Source: an uncultured Methanoregula sp.
Lineage (GTDB): Archaea; Halobacteriota; Methanomicrobia; Methanomicrobiales; Methanospirillaceae
Direction of reading: 5' to 3'
DNA length: 64,000 nt
Assembly (NCBI RefSeq): GCF_963667735.1
Contig: NZ_OY763919.1
Coordinates: 1,365,539 to 1,429,538 of the forward strand
The translations under genes were made by a program, and so were the position numbers. Below are positions 45,364-53,882 of this stretch, one piece after another. Below the pieces are notes generated by a model. It was not told where the DNA came from. It saw only the letters and a program-made list of their open reading frames with translations, and made no database searches. Numbering within the stretch: position 1 is the stretch's first letter; each line of letters begins with the position of its first letter.

Positions 45364-46857
45364 ATGAGGGAACGTGCTGTACGCGGATATGATGATCTTG
45401 CCCTGTCCGAAGTGATTGGGTTCATCCTGATAATTGCCCTGATCGTTGTCATTGCATCCCTCTATCTTACGTATGGGGTTCCTGCCCAGGGGCGCGAGAC
45501 AGAGATCCTCCACATGAACGATATAAAAGACGAGTTTGTCTCCTACAAACTCAGCCTTGACGCACTTTTTACAAATGACAAGGTAGGGTCAACGGTCAGC
45601 AACTCGTTCAGCCCGGGAACTGAGGGTGGGTATACCCAGGGGATGCTAAGTTTCATTCCCCTCATGAGCCCGGTGCCCTCTTCGGGAATTCTAGCCCTCA
45701 ATGACCCGATCCGCGACGAGGTTCTCACGATCGAATCCCAGTCTCTTGTTCTTGATCCAACGGTACGCGATTCAACGGATCTCCCTTCCGGCACTTCAAA
45801 GCTCATCCAGAATACCCCTCAGGATATTTATGTCAATCTCTCTCTTCCTGCAGGTTCGGTGACCTCTTCAACATATTACGGGACTGATGTGAGCGGAACC
45901 GGCTGGAAGGCAATAGTGAATCTCACACCGCGAATCTCTTATTTACCCTCAATATCCGGCCCGGTGGGCAGTTGTCCGGCAGGCACTTCGATAACCGGGA
46001 TGTCCGGTTTGAATTACTATTGTATGAATCCAAGCGGGACCACTGTTTATAATGGGACGGATATCCGGATCACGGCAATCAAAGGGGGCAGTACGACTAT
46101 CCAGGATCTTCCCGTCTTCACGAATATCACTGCTAATAACAAATACACGGTTGACCTGATGGACCCGGCATACGGCCTCGCATCTGCTATGACATTTCCC
46201 GATACGCTCACTTTGAACAATAATTACGCCAAGAATGCAGGTGCCATCACGGGCTCCGGGAATGCCACGTTCGGGTACCGCGAGACGACTTACAAGATGC
46301 CCCCCCTCCGGCTGGGATCGATCGAGTACCGGACCCAGAACAACTACTGGATTCCCCAGACCTATTATTACCAGATGGGGGGGGTGTTCCTTGCCCAGAA
46401 CGATGGTAACATAACCTGGAAACAGCCCCCGGAGATCACGGCAACGAACGATACGGTCAATGCCAACATTGCCATTGTCAACATCAATGCACTTACCCTG
46501 AATAACCGTTCACAGGCGATGATCGGCGGCAACAGCCCGATACAGATCCGGACCACCCTGGATCGGATGACCCAGCTGCCTATTGCCCCGGTCAATCCCG
46601 GGACCGGTAACACCAAGTGGATCCGGATTGCGATCAATACAACGGATAACCAGTCCCGGACCCTGTGGCAGAATTATTTCAATTATATGGTGAGGGCAAA
46701 CGGTATTCCCAACACGGTGAGCGGGTATAAGGGAAATGAGTCCTACCTTTTCATCAACGGATCCGACTCTACCCTCGCGAGTTATGATCTCAATGTCATT
46801 GCCTGGAACGCCACCTATACCCCAAGCGTGCAGGGCGTGGGCGGGATCGTCCAGTGA
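45364..46857 (+). CDS. archaeal type IV pilin-like surface protein 1
   Basis: About 497 residues. The N-terminus GYDDLALSEVIGFILIIALIVVIASLYLTYG is an archaeal pilin signal (charged segment, then the SEVIG helix that forms the fibre core). The ~450-residue ectodomain is rich in Asn/Thr and hydroxyl residues with no recognised domain, so it is far larger than a simple pilin and may be a minor or tip subunit. The next gene starts inside its stop codon (GTGA), so at least two are co-translated. Confidence 0.8.
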   Translation: MRERAVRGYDDLALSEVIGFILIIALIVVIASLYLTYGVPAQGRETEILHMNDIKDEFVSYKLSLDALFTNDKVGSTVSNSFSPGTEGGYTQGMLSFIPLMSPVPSSGILALNDPIRDEVLTIESQSLVLDPTVRDSTDLPSGTSKLIQNTPQDIYVNLSLPAGSVTSSTYYGTDVSGTGWKAIVNLTPRISYLPSISGPVGSCPAGTSITGMSGLNYYCMNPSGTTVYNGTDIRITAIKGGSTTIQDLPVFTNITANNKYTVDLMDPAYGLASAMTFPDTLTLNNNYAKNAGAITGSGNATFGYRETTYKMPPLRLGSIEYRTQNNYWIPQTYYYQMGGVFLAQNDGNITWKQPPEITATNDTVNANIAIVNINALTLNNRSQAMIGGNSPIQIRTTLDRMTQLPIAPVNPGTGNTKWIRIAINTTDNQSRTLWQNYFNYMVRANGIPNTVSGYKGNESYLFINGSDSTLASYDLNVIAWNATYTPSVQGVGGIVQ

Positions 46858-48215
46858 CCGGATCTGACGATTGGGGGGTATCCGACACTCTCGGGGCCGT
46901 TCTCCTGATCGCGATTGTCGCTGCAGCATTCTCCATTATCGCAGTCTCTTTCCTGTCGAAACCGATCCAGGAACAGGCACCGGCACTGTCGGCCGATATC
47001 ACAACATCAGGAAACACGATCAACTTGCGTCATGACGGGGGAGACTCGATAGCAAAGAGCGAGCTGCAGATTCTCGTTGACAACCAGGATAAGACCAGCC
47101 AGTTCAGCGCCGGTGGAGGAACGGGCTGGTCAACCTGGTCGGTCGGTGACACGCTCACGTACACGGGAAGCAGCGCGCCCAGCAGTGTCCAGATCGTGTA
47201 CAACCATGGTTCTTCCTCGCAGCTCCTCCAGTCCTGGGGAATGCCCCCTTCCGCATACACCCCGGGTCCGACCACCCCCGTCACGCCGACTCCTACGGTG
47301 GCCCCCGTGCCGGTTGCAGGATTCACCGGTACGCCGACTTCCGGGACTGCCCCCCTGACCGTCACTTTCACGGACAGTTCAACCAACAATCCCACGTCGT
47401 GGTCCTGGGATTTCGGTGATGGCGGGACGGCAACTGCCCGGAACGCCACGCACCAGTATCTCGTTCCGGGGATCTTTTCAGTCTCACTTACGGCAACGAA
47501 TTCCGGAGGGAGCAACACCTTTGTCAGGTCCGGGTATGTCATTGTCAACCCGACGATTACTGCAGCGGACGCCACGGGGGGGATCATAACCCCGAATGGT
47601 TCCGTTGTTGTGCCCTACGGTAGCAGCCAGGCATTTTCCATCAGCAAGAACACCGGATACCATATCGCTGACGTGCTTGTAAACGGGGACTCTGCAGGGG
47701 CTGTCACGACCTATACATTCCCTTCCGTTACCGCGGATCAGACCATCGCGGCCTCCTTTGCCCAGAACACCCGGGCGCAGATCTATTACGAGGGTTTTGA
47801 ATCCGGTACCGGGGCATGGTCGTTTACCGGTGACAACAGTCGCCAGACAGGGACGGTACCCAAGAACCAGACCGCAAGTATCCGGCTCAGAAATACCGGC
47901 ACCATGACCCGGACAATCTCGACAGCCGGCTATTCAGGCATCATCGTACAGTTCGGGTGGTGTGCCCAGAGTCTCGAAACCTCGGAATATGTCCGGGCAG
48001 AATATTCTACGGACGGCGGGTCCAGCTGGACAACCATATCGCAGATCACCGGGCCTACGGGAAGCCCGACAACCCTAACGATAGTCACTTCATCAGCGCT
48101 TGCCTCAGCAGCTGACAACCTCTCCTCATTCCGGTTACGATTCCGGATAGCTGGCAGTGCTACCAATGATCTCCTCTTCGTCGATGATGTGAAGCTGACC
48201 GGTATCCCCAACTGA
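46854..48215 (+). CDS. archaeal pilin-like protein with PKD domain
   Basis: 453 residues. The N-terminus DWGVSDTLGAVLLIAIVAAAF is a pilin-type hydrophobic helix. A Pro/Thr hinge (about 140-155) precedes a PKD domain: TFTDSSTNNPTSWSWDFGDGG ... HQYLVPGIFSVSLTATN. A second Ig-like segment (ITAADATGGIITPNGSVVVPYG ... FPSVTADQTIAASF) and a C-terminal jelly-roll-like region (~310-450) follow. It looks like a cell-surface adhesin carried on a pilus. Start GTG overlapping the previous stop. Confidence 0.82.
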   Translation: MTGSDDWGVSDTLGAVLLIAIVAAAFSIIAVSFLSKPIQEQAPALSADITTSGNTINLRHDGGDSIAKSELQILVDNQDKTSQFSAGGGTGWSTWSVGDTLTYTGSSAPSSVQIVYNHGSSSQLLQSWGMPPSAYTPGPTTPVTPTPTVAPVPVAGFTGTPTSGTAPLTVTFTDSSTNNPTSWSWDFGDGGTATARNATHQYLVPGIFSVSLTATNSGGSNTFVRSGYVIVNPTITAADATGGIITPNGSVVVPYGSSQAFSISKNTGYHIADVLVNGDSAGAVTTYTFPSVTADQTIAASFAQNTRAQIYYEGFESGTGAWSFTGDNSRQTGTVPKNQTASIRLRNTGTMTRTISTAGYSGIIVQFGWCAQSLETSEYVRAEYSTDGGSSWTTISQITGPTGSPTTLTIVTSSALASAADNLSSFRLRFRIAGSATNDLLFVDDVKLTGIPN

Positions 48216-48354
48216 TGCACGATCTGCCTTGCGATCCAACGGCGATCTTCACGCAAGGCCGGAATTTGCTGAACGATGATACGCATAAGCGGTAAAACAA
48301 TTCGAGACTGATACCCTGAGATTCTCACAGTTCCTTCGTTGCAGAAAACTCAAA

Positions 48355-48362
48355 AGATATAA
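48355..48362 (+). promoter_or_regulatory. TATA box of the third pilin-like gene
   Basis: AGATATAA about 35 bases before the ATG at 48392, followed at once by the 10-base palindrome AGTACGTACT (48362-48371). Expected transcription start near 48384. Confidence 0.5.
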
Positions 48363-48391
48363 GTACGTACTGTCTTACATCTGGATGAACG

Positions 48392-50104
48392 ATGTCTGAT
48401 CGGACGATCCTGTATACGGGAAAAAAACGATACCTCCACACGGGAGAGCATGCCGTCTCCGAAGTGATAGGAGCCACCCTGCTCATCTCAATCGTGGTGA
48501 TAGCCATCGCCGTAATCGGGGTGGCAATCAATTCCCAGCCCCCGCCCCAGAAGATCCCTGCCGTCAGTGCGGTCATCTCGAACACCGGCAATACCATCCA
48601 CATATACCACGATGGCGGGGATTACCTGCAAAAAGACCAGTTCTCCATCTACTTTGACGGGGTCAAAGAGCCTATCTCCTCGTTTTCGAATAACGGGAAT
48701 TCGGCCTGGACCAGCTGGAGTATCGGCCAGTCTCTTGATTTTCCCCTGGCGAGCGGTCAGTCTCCCGGTCTCGTCCAGATCGTCTATACCGGGACCGGAT
48801 CTTCTGAAGTGATCGCGTATGCCGACTTCAATGCCGGGACGATTCATTACAATCCAACCTCTGCCCCAACGGGTACAACCACGACCGGCACAATAACCAC
48901 GGCGACCTCAACTACCACCACGACAACCACCATAACGACGACAAGCACAACTACGACCACGACGACTACAACCACCCCCGCTGTGCCCGTCCAGGCTAAT
49001 TTCACCGCGTCTCCGACGAGCGGCTACACGCCACTCGCCGTTCAATTCACCGATCTGTCGACAGGGCCGGTTAACAACTGGAGCTGGAGTTACGGGGACG
49101 GCAACTCATCCTATGCTCAGAACCCGCAGTATACCTATCCTATCGCAGGGAATTACACCGTCTCCCTTACCGTGAAAAATACCACCACCGGTGCAACCAA
49201 TACCCTGACGAAAACGAACTACATCTGGGCCCAGACCTTTGCTGAATACGTAGCGAACGAGAGCGTCTTTGTCTATGGCAGCAAGTTGTATTTCATGGGT
49301 TCACGCGTTGTCGGACCGGGTTCTACCGTGATCCTCACCGGAACCTCGATAACCACCGGTGACTTTAACGGTGGTGCCATCGTGGATGTCAGCAACATCT
49401 ATGTTGATGGAGATGTTTCCCTGAACAGCGGCAGTGCCAGCTGGGGTTCGTCATCCAGTCCAGGCATTATCTTTGTGAATGGCGATATGTCGGTACTGTC
49501 CGGCGGAAGGGACTTTTATGGGGACATCTATGTCAATGGAAATTTCAATATAAAGGATTCCAGGATCCATGGCAATGTCTATGTTGACGGCGATGTCACC
49601 CTCGACTGGACCCCGACGCTCGATACCAATTCCTATATCTATTACACGGGCACGCTCAGCCATCCTGCGTCCTACCCGACTGAGATACTGGACAAGTGCA
49701 TATACCAGGACACTGTGCCGACCAAGTCAATGCCCGATCTCACGATGCCTTCGGCGAAGACTTCTGCATGGTATACCTCCCACGGGTACACCTCATCATC
49801 AGGAGGAACCCTGACCGATAACATGAAGATCATCGCAGACAGCGGCTACACGTCAAGTTCGTGGAGTTCCTCGGCAACGAACATTGTGATTATCGCCCGC
49901 AACGGGGATATCACCCTGAATCAGGGCTGGGGTTATATCACCGGCGTTTTGTATGCCCCCAACGGGAAGGTGACCTATGATGGCGGCGACTTCCAGGGTC
50001 TCGTGATAGCAAGGGACGGCTTCTATGTCACGCATGGCGGAACTACGGTAACGTTCAAGAACCTTGGTGATTATTTCAGCAGTTCTGCCGATTATCCGTT
50101 CTAA
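48392..50104 (+). CDS. archaeal pilin-like adhesin with PKD domain, poly-Thr linker and beta-rich C-terminus
   Basis: 570 residues. EHAVSEVIGATLLISIVVIAIAVIG is the best archaeal pilin N-terminus of the three (SEVIG). Residues 60-150 resemble the second gene's pre-domain (NTGNTIHIYHDGGD). A linker of about 36 residues, mostly Thr (160-195), leads to a PKD domain (196-280; FTDLSTGPVNNWSWSYGDGN). From 300 on, repeated IYVDGDVSL, IIFVNGDMSV, IYVNGNFNI, VYVDGDVTL units suggest a parallel beta-helix. It is likely a surface adhesin. T-run terminator follows. Confidence 0.85.
   Translation: MSDRTILYTGKKRYLHTGEHAVSEVIGATLLISIVVIAIAVIGVAINSQPPPQKIPAVSAVISNTGNTIHIYHDGGDYLQKDQFSIYFDGVKEPISSFSNNGNSAWTSWSIGQSLDFPLASGQSPGLVQIVYTGTGSSEVIAYADFNAGTIHYNPTSAPTGTTTTGTITTATSTTTTTTTITTTSTTTTTTTTTTPAVPVQANFTASPTSGYTPLAVQFTDLSTGPVNNWSWSYGDGNSSYAQNPQYTYPIAGNYTVSLTVKNTTTGATNTLTKTNYIWAQTFAEYVANESVFVYGSKLYFMGSRVVGPGSTVILTGTSITTGDFNGGAIVDVSNIYVDGDVSLNSGSASWGSSSSPGIIFVNGDMSVLSGGRDFYGDIYVNGNFNIKDSRIHGNVYVDGDVTLDWTPTLDTNSYIYYTGTLSHPASYPTEILDKCIYQDTVPTKSMPDLTMPSAKTSAWYTSHGYTSSSGGTLTDNMKIIADSGYTSSSWSSSATNIVIIARNGDITLNQGWGYITGVLYAPNGKVTYDGGDFQGLVIARDGFYVTHGGTTVTFKNLGDYFSSSADYPF
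48869..48976 (+). repeat. in-frame ACN triplet repeat encoding poly-Thr linker
   Basis: About 108 bases made almost wholly of ACN (Thr) codons with a few ATA, GCG, AGC. Such triplet tracts change length easily, so the linker is likely to vary between strains. Confidence 0.8.
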
Positions 50105-50107
50105 CTC

Positions 50108-50114
50108 TTTTTTT
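50108..50114 (+). terminator. oligo-T terminator after the pilin-like genes
   Basis: Seven T residues three bases after the stop of the third pilin-like gene. Confidence 0.5.
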
Positions 50115-50334
50115 AAGATGCCTGCTGTCGTTTTCCGGTTGTGAAGTTCGGAACCAGAACGTTTCGAACGGAAAAATCTACTCCGGTTGATTCCAGAACA
50201 GTTCACGGATCGTGAATCGCGTCTGCATACCGCTGGAATACCCGCAGGATAACGCTCACGAACAAAAGTACTGGATACCCGAAGAACGGAGAATTACCGT
50301 CCGATGAAAAAAAGAGTTCCCGATCTTCCCGGCG

Positions 50335-51456
50335 TCATCCCAGTGAGAACGTACCGTACTTCCCGCCGCCGCCCGAATGAAGGGTCACGGTCCCGTCCCG
50401 CAGGGCCGCAATAGCTTCGGCAACTTTCGGGTGGACGGAGCGGATCTCCGCAACAGGAACATCGATGAGAATAGCAATCTCGTTTTCGAATCTCTCGATG
50501 AACGAAGCATAGATCGCCTTGCATTTCTTGGTATTCGGGGATGAAGTTCCCTCCATGGTCTGGATGATCTGGGCAAGCGGGAGGACATGGGCGTACGGGG
50601 GCCGTGGGTGTGCCGTGCCGCCTTTTGCAAGCTCCTTTGCCCGGTCGGCCACTCCCTTCTTGATGATCCCGCTGTCGGCAGGGCATTTCCAGGCATGCCG
50701 GATGGCTTCTTCGAGGGAGTACTGCGTGTAGCAGCGGGTGCAGGCGGTCCGGTTGTACTTCCCCTCCTCGGGGTAAAAGCCGGCATTCATCTTGATTGCC
50801 CCTGCCCGGATCGCTGCCAGAACCCCTTTTGCGGTGGGTTGCCCGATCTCGATGCGGTTGAACTCGCGCCCGAGCTTGTCCGGGTACGGGCTGTGGGCGT
50901 CCGAGTTGGTGAGGAACGGAATCCCGTACAGGTCCGGGATTGCAGCACCGTAGGAGCTGTCCGCCGAGAGGCCCAGTTCCACAAAATCGATCTTCGCGTT
51001 CCCGTAACAGGCCGGGACGCTGTCGAAGTACGCATACATCGCGGTCCACGGGGTGAAGGCATGGGCCGGGCCGACAAGGGCCCCGACCTCGTGGGCGAGA
51101 TTCGCGATCTCTTCCCCGTTCAGGTACACATGCGGCCGGCCGGCAGACACAAAGCTCTTGCAGGTGCCTTCCAGCAGGTCGCGGAGCTGGGAGAACTGGT
51201 CGGGATCCTCTGCCAGGATCACGTGGTGCACCCGGTTTTTGTCCTCGATCTCTCCCTGCGGAACGATGATGATCCCGTGTTCGTTCTCAAAATACGGCTC
51301 CCACCCGGCCAGCCAGTCCGGCTGGAGGGCGTCGCCCGTTCCCAGGATCCGGATACCCTTTGTTCTGCATCCCTTCAGGAGCGTCTCCGGCTGCATAAAC
51401 CGGGAGACGGCGATCGAGTACGGGGAGTGGATGTGCAGGTCGGCAGTGGCGAGCAT
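50335..51456 (-). CDS. endonuclease Q (PHP-domain deaminated-DNA endonuclease)
   Basis: 373 residues. PHP-like N-domain: ATADLHIHSPYS with the HxH pair, then TGDALQ, VPQGEIED, VGPAHAFTPW and LTNSDAHS. A Cys cluster follows in the middle (CTRCY ... CPADSG), then a helical C-terminus. This is the pattern of EndoQ, found in Thermococcales, methanogens and some bacteria, which cuts DNA 5' to hypoxanthine, uracil, xanthine and abasic sites. A plain PHP phosphoesterase is the alternative, but the Cys cluster and length favour EndoQ. Confidence 0.87.
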   Translation of the reverse strand: MLATADLHIHSPYSIAVSRFMQPETLLKGCRTKGIRILGTGDALQPDWLAGWEPYFENEHGIIIVPQGEIEDKNRVHHVILAEDPDQFSQLRDLLEGTCKSFVSAGRPHVYLNGEEIANLAHEVGALVGPAHAFTPWTAMYAYFDSVPACYGNAKIDFVELGLSADSSYGAAIPDLYGIPFLTNSDAHSPYPDKLGREFNRIEIGQPTAKGVLAAIRAGAIKMNAGFYPEEGKYNRTACTRCYTQYSLEEAIRHAWKCPADSGIIKKGVADRAKELAKGGTAHPRPPYAHVLPLAQIIQTMEGTSSPNTKKCKAIYASFIERFENEIAILIDVPVAEIRSVHPKVAEAIAALRDGTVTLHSGGGGKYGTFSLG

Positions 51457-51611
51457 GGCTATGTACCGGTTTGGTGCTTGCGGAATATAAGCAAGGGGTT
51501 GGAAAGGTCCTGCTTACTCCGGGGACCTGCACAGGGTTTCACGGCTTAAAACAGAAACGGATAAATCCCAATCTCTTCTTCCGGAAACCAGGAAAACCGG
51601 TGGAATCCGTC

Positions 51612-53717
51612 ATGAGTAATGGCACCAGGTATCGTTACAGGAGAGTTCTTTTACTTGCTGTTCTGATCCTGCTGATAACTGCTCCGTTCGGTGTTGCAGC
51701 AGCAGAAGCATCAAAAAACCATGCAAAGACCCAGATCCTTGCGTACGTTGTTGGCAGCGATCTGGAGACCGACAGTGCGATGTCCACTGAAGACCTCAAG
51801 GAGATCGTGAATTCCATTGAGACGGCCGACCCGGCGAAACTGGATGTCGTCGTTGCCTTCGGGGGAGCAAAGAAAGAGGGATGGCACGGGATGCGGATTG
51901 CCACCGGGCAGCAGCTCAGGGAGGATGCAAAAGATGGTGTTTTTGGGAACTACCAGTACTTGTATTCCGACACCGGTGCAGATATGGGATCGGGCGCGAC
52001 TCTTTCCCGGTTCATCCAGGAGACCAAAGCATCCCGGACTGCTGACCGGACAATCCTGATCATCGCGGACCATGGCAACTCCTATGACGGGATCGGATAT
52101 GACGAGATTACCGGCACCTCTCTGAAGATGGGGGATATCGACAGTGCACTCAGGGCATCGGCTATCCGCTACGAACCGATCATGTTCGATGCGTGTCTCA
52201 TGGCCTCGGTTGAGGTGGGAAAGACCATCCAGCCCTATACCGGCGTGATGCTGGGATCCGAGGAGATCCAGCGGGGAAGTTACCAGTACAGCACGATAAT
52301 CGAACCCCTTCTTGAGAACCCGGACACGGATGCCCAGACCTTCATGAGGAAGGTTACCGATGCCTATATCGGCAGCTCCGGCACAGGAAGCGGCGGCGGA
52401 AAAGTCATGACCATGGCAATCATCGATGTGAGCAAGATTCCGGCAATCCGGAACAGTCTCGATGAACTGGGTGCAAAACTGGTTCCCATTGCCGAGACCG
52501 ACCAGGGTCTCCACGACCTGAAGAGTGCCTATAACGATGCAGTCCGCCTGGGAATAAGCGGCGGCGGGAAACCCACTTCGGTGGATCTCGTCTCCCTCCT
52601 GCAGAATATCGAGACCCGACGGCCGGAAGTCTCGCCTGAAGTGCAAAAAACAATTGGCCTTGTGAAAAGCGCTGTCCTCTACGAGCGGCATAATGAATAC
52701 AGCCCGGCTGTATACGGCATCTCGATTGCAACGCCGGATGCGATGAGTATGTCCCAGTACAATTCCTACGGGGATGCGGTCAAAGTCGGTCCCCAGTGGG
52801 ATGAATTTTTCAAGAAAATGATTGAGGTGTCGCAGAAGGACGAGCCGGACTCCTCGTCTCCCGCAAGGGCGGTCTCCTCCGAACAACAGGCATCTGCATC
52901 GTCCTCCTGGATTGATGATGCAGGTTCCTCTATGGATAAAGTAAAGAAGGATATCGACAAGAAGACCGGATCGCTTGGGAAACTCAGTTTTACCGGCAAA
53001 GGAAACGGGACATATGCGCTGAATGATCCCTATCATGCTGCCAGTGTTTACGCAGCGTATTACCTGGTCAACGGCTCGCATGCCCTTGAGATTGGCGCAG
53101 TTCCTGTGAACGCCGGCGCTGATCGGTTATATCAGATTCCTGCATGGGATGGAAAATGGTATTATTTCCCGGGCAGTCCTGCACCACAAAAGACTCCCTG
53201 GAACCTGATCCTGCAGATCTTCGGGAGGGGGCCGGCAACGGCTCAGCCATTCTTCGTTGACATGGTATATGACGACGTGACCAGCGGTGGTTTTGACAAA
53301 TACAACTCATGGGTCCGGATACAGGACGGCGGGGACAGCAGTGATGCAATCCTTACCACGTTTGTCAACGCCAGCCGGAACAGTCTTGAGACTACCATCA
53401 CCCAGTACACGACAACAAAGGATGGCAGCGAGCTGTTCAGCCAGGGTATGGACCGGTTCGATAACGGGTCGGTTGTGACAAGTTACACCACCGGTTTTAA
53501 CCTGAAAACAAAGACCGCAGGGGAATATTCTCTCTCCCGCACCACTGTCACACCGGAAATGACGATGAAATACTCGATGCTCCCCGACGGGACTTATGCG
53601 GCAGGCCTCCTTGCGTACTATGATGATGACCATGAAGTGGTAGCCGACCAGTTCCGGATCATCACTATCAAAGACGGGGCTGTAGTATCATCGGGAACAG
53701 GATCCTTTTCCTCCTGA
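51612..53717 (+). CDS. secreted clostripain-family (C11) cysteine peptidase
   Basis: 701 residues. Signal peptide with hydrophobic core VLLLAVLILLITAPFGVAAA. The C11 catalytic pair is H154 (IIADHGNS) and C195 (MFDACLM); TGADMGSGATLSRFI and YDEITGTSL also match. The second half (from ~450) is a Ser/Asp-rich stretch and a large beta-rich region of unknown type. In bacteria these peptidases activate themselves by cutting an internal loop; a linker with basic residues is present at about 470-490. It is likely surface or secreted. The ATG at 51612 fits the signal peptide. Confidence 0.88.
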   Translation: MSNGTRYRYRRVLLLAVLILLITAPFGVAAAEASKNHAKTQILAYVVGSDLETDSAMSTEDLKEIVNSIETADPAKLDVVVAFGGAKKEGWHGMRIATGQQLREDAKDGVFGNYQYLYSDTGADMGSGATLSRFIQETKASRTADRTILIIADHGNSYDGIGYDEITGTSLKMGDIDSALRASAIRYEPIMFDACLMASVEVGKTIQPYTGVMLGSEEIQRGSYQYSTIIEPLLENPDTDAQTFMRKVTDAYIGSSGTGSGGGKVMTMAIIDVSKIPAIRNSLDELGAKLVPIAETDQGLHDLKSAYNDAVRLGISGGGKPTSVDLVSLLQNIETRRPEVSPEVQKTIGLVKSAVLYERHNEYSPAVYGISIATPDAMSMSQYNSYGDAVKVGPQWDEFFKKMIEVSQKDEPDSSSPARAVSSEQQASASSSWIDDAGSSMDKVKKDIDKKTGSLGKLSFTGKGNGTYALNDPYHAASVYAAYYLVNGSHALEIGAVPVNAGADRLYQIPAWDGKWYYFPGSPAPQKTPWNLILQIFGRGPATAQPFFVDMVYDDVTSGGFDKYNSWVRIQDGGDSSDAILTTFVNASRNSLETTITQYTTTKDGSELFSQGMDRFDNGSVVTSYTTGFNLKTKTAGEYSLSRTTVTPEMTMKYSMLPDGTYAAGLLAYYDDDHEVVADQFRIITIKDGAVVSSGTGSFSS

Positions 53718-53882
53718 CTGCAATGAGGGTATGATTCCCTCCCCTCATTCAGGGATGTATCCCGACCTCTTTTCTTCTGCTGCGAATAAAAAAAAGCAGC
53801 ATGTCATCCCTGTGGCCCGCAATAATAAAAAAAAGATGCGCCTCTTTCTTATTCCCGATGGTGATGCATTTTCTCCTGGCCA

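Noticed and set aside
51711..53081. 456-codon minus-strand open frame over the clostripain-like gene
   Set aside because: Antisense shadow; the plus-strand product has signal peptide and catalytic pair.
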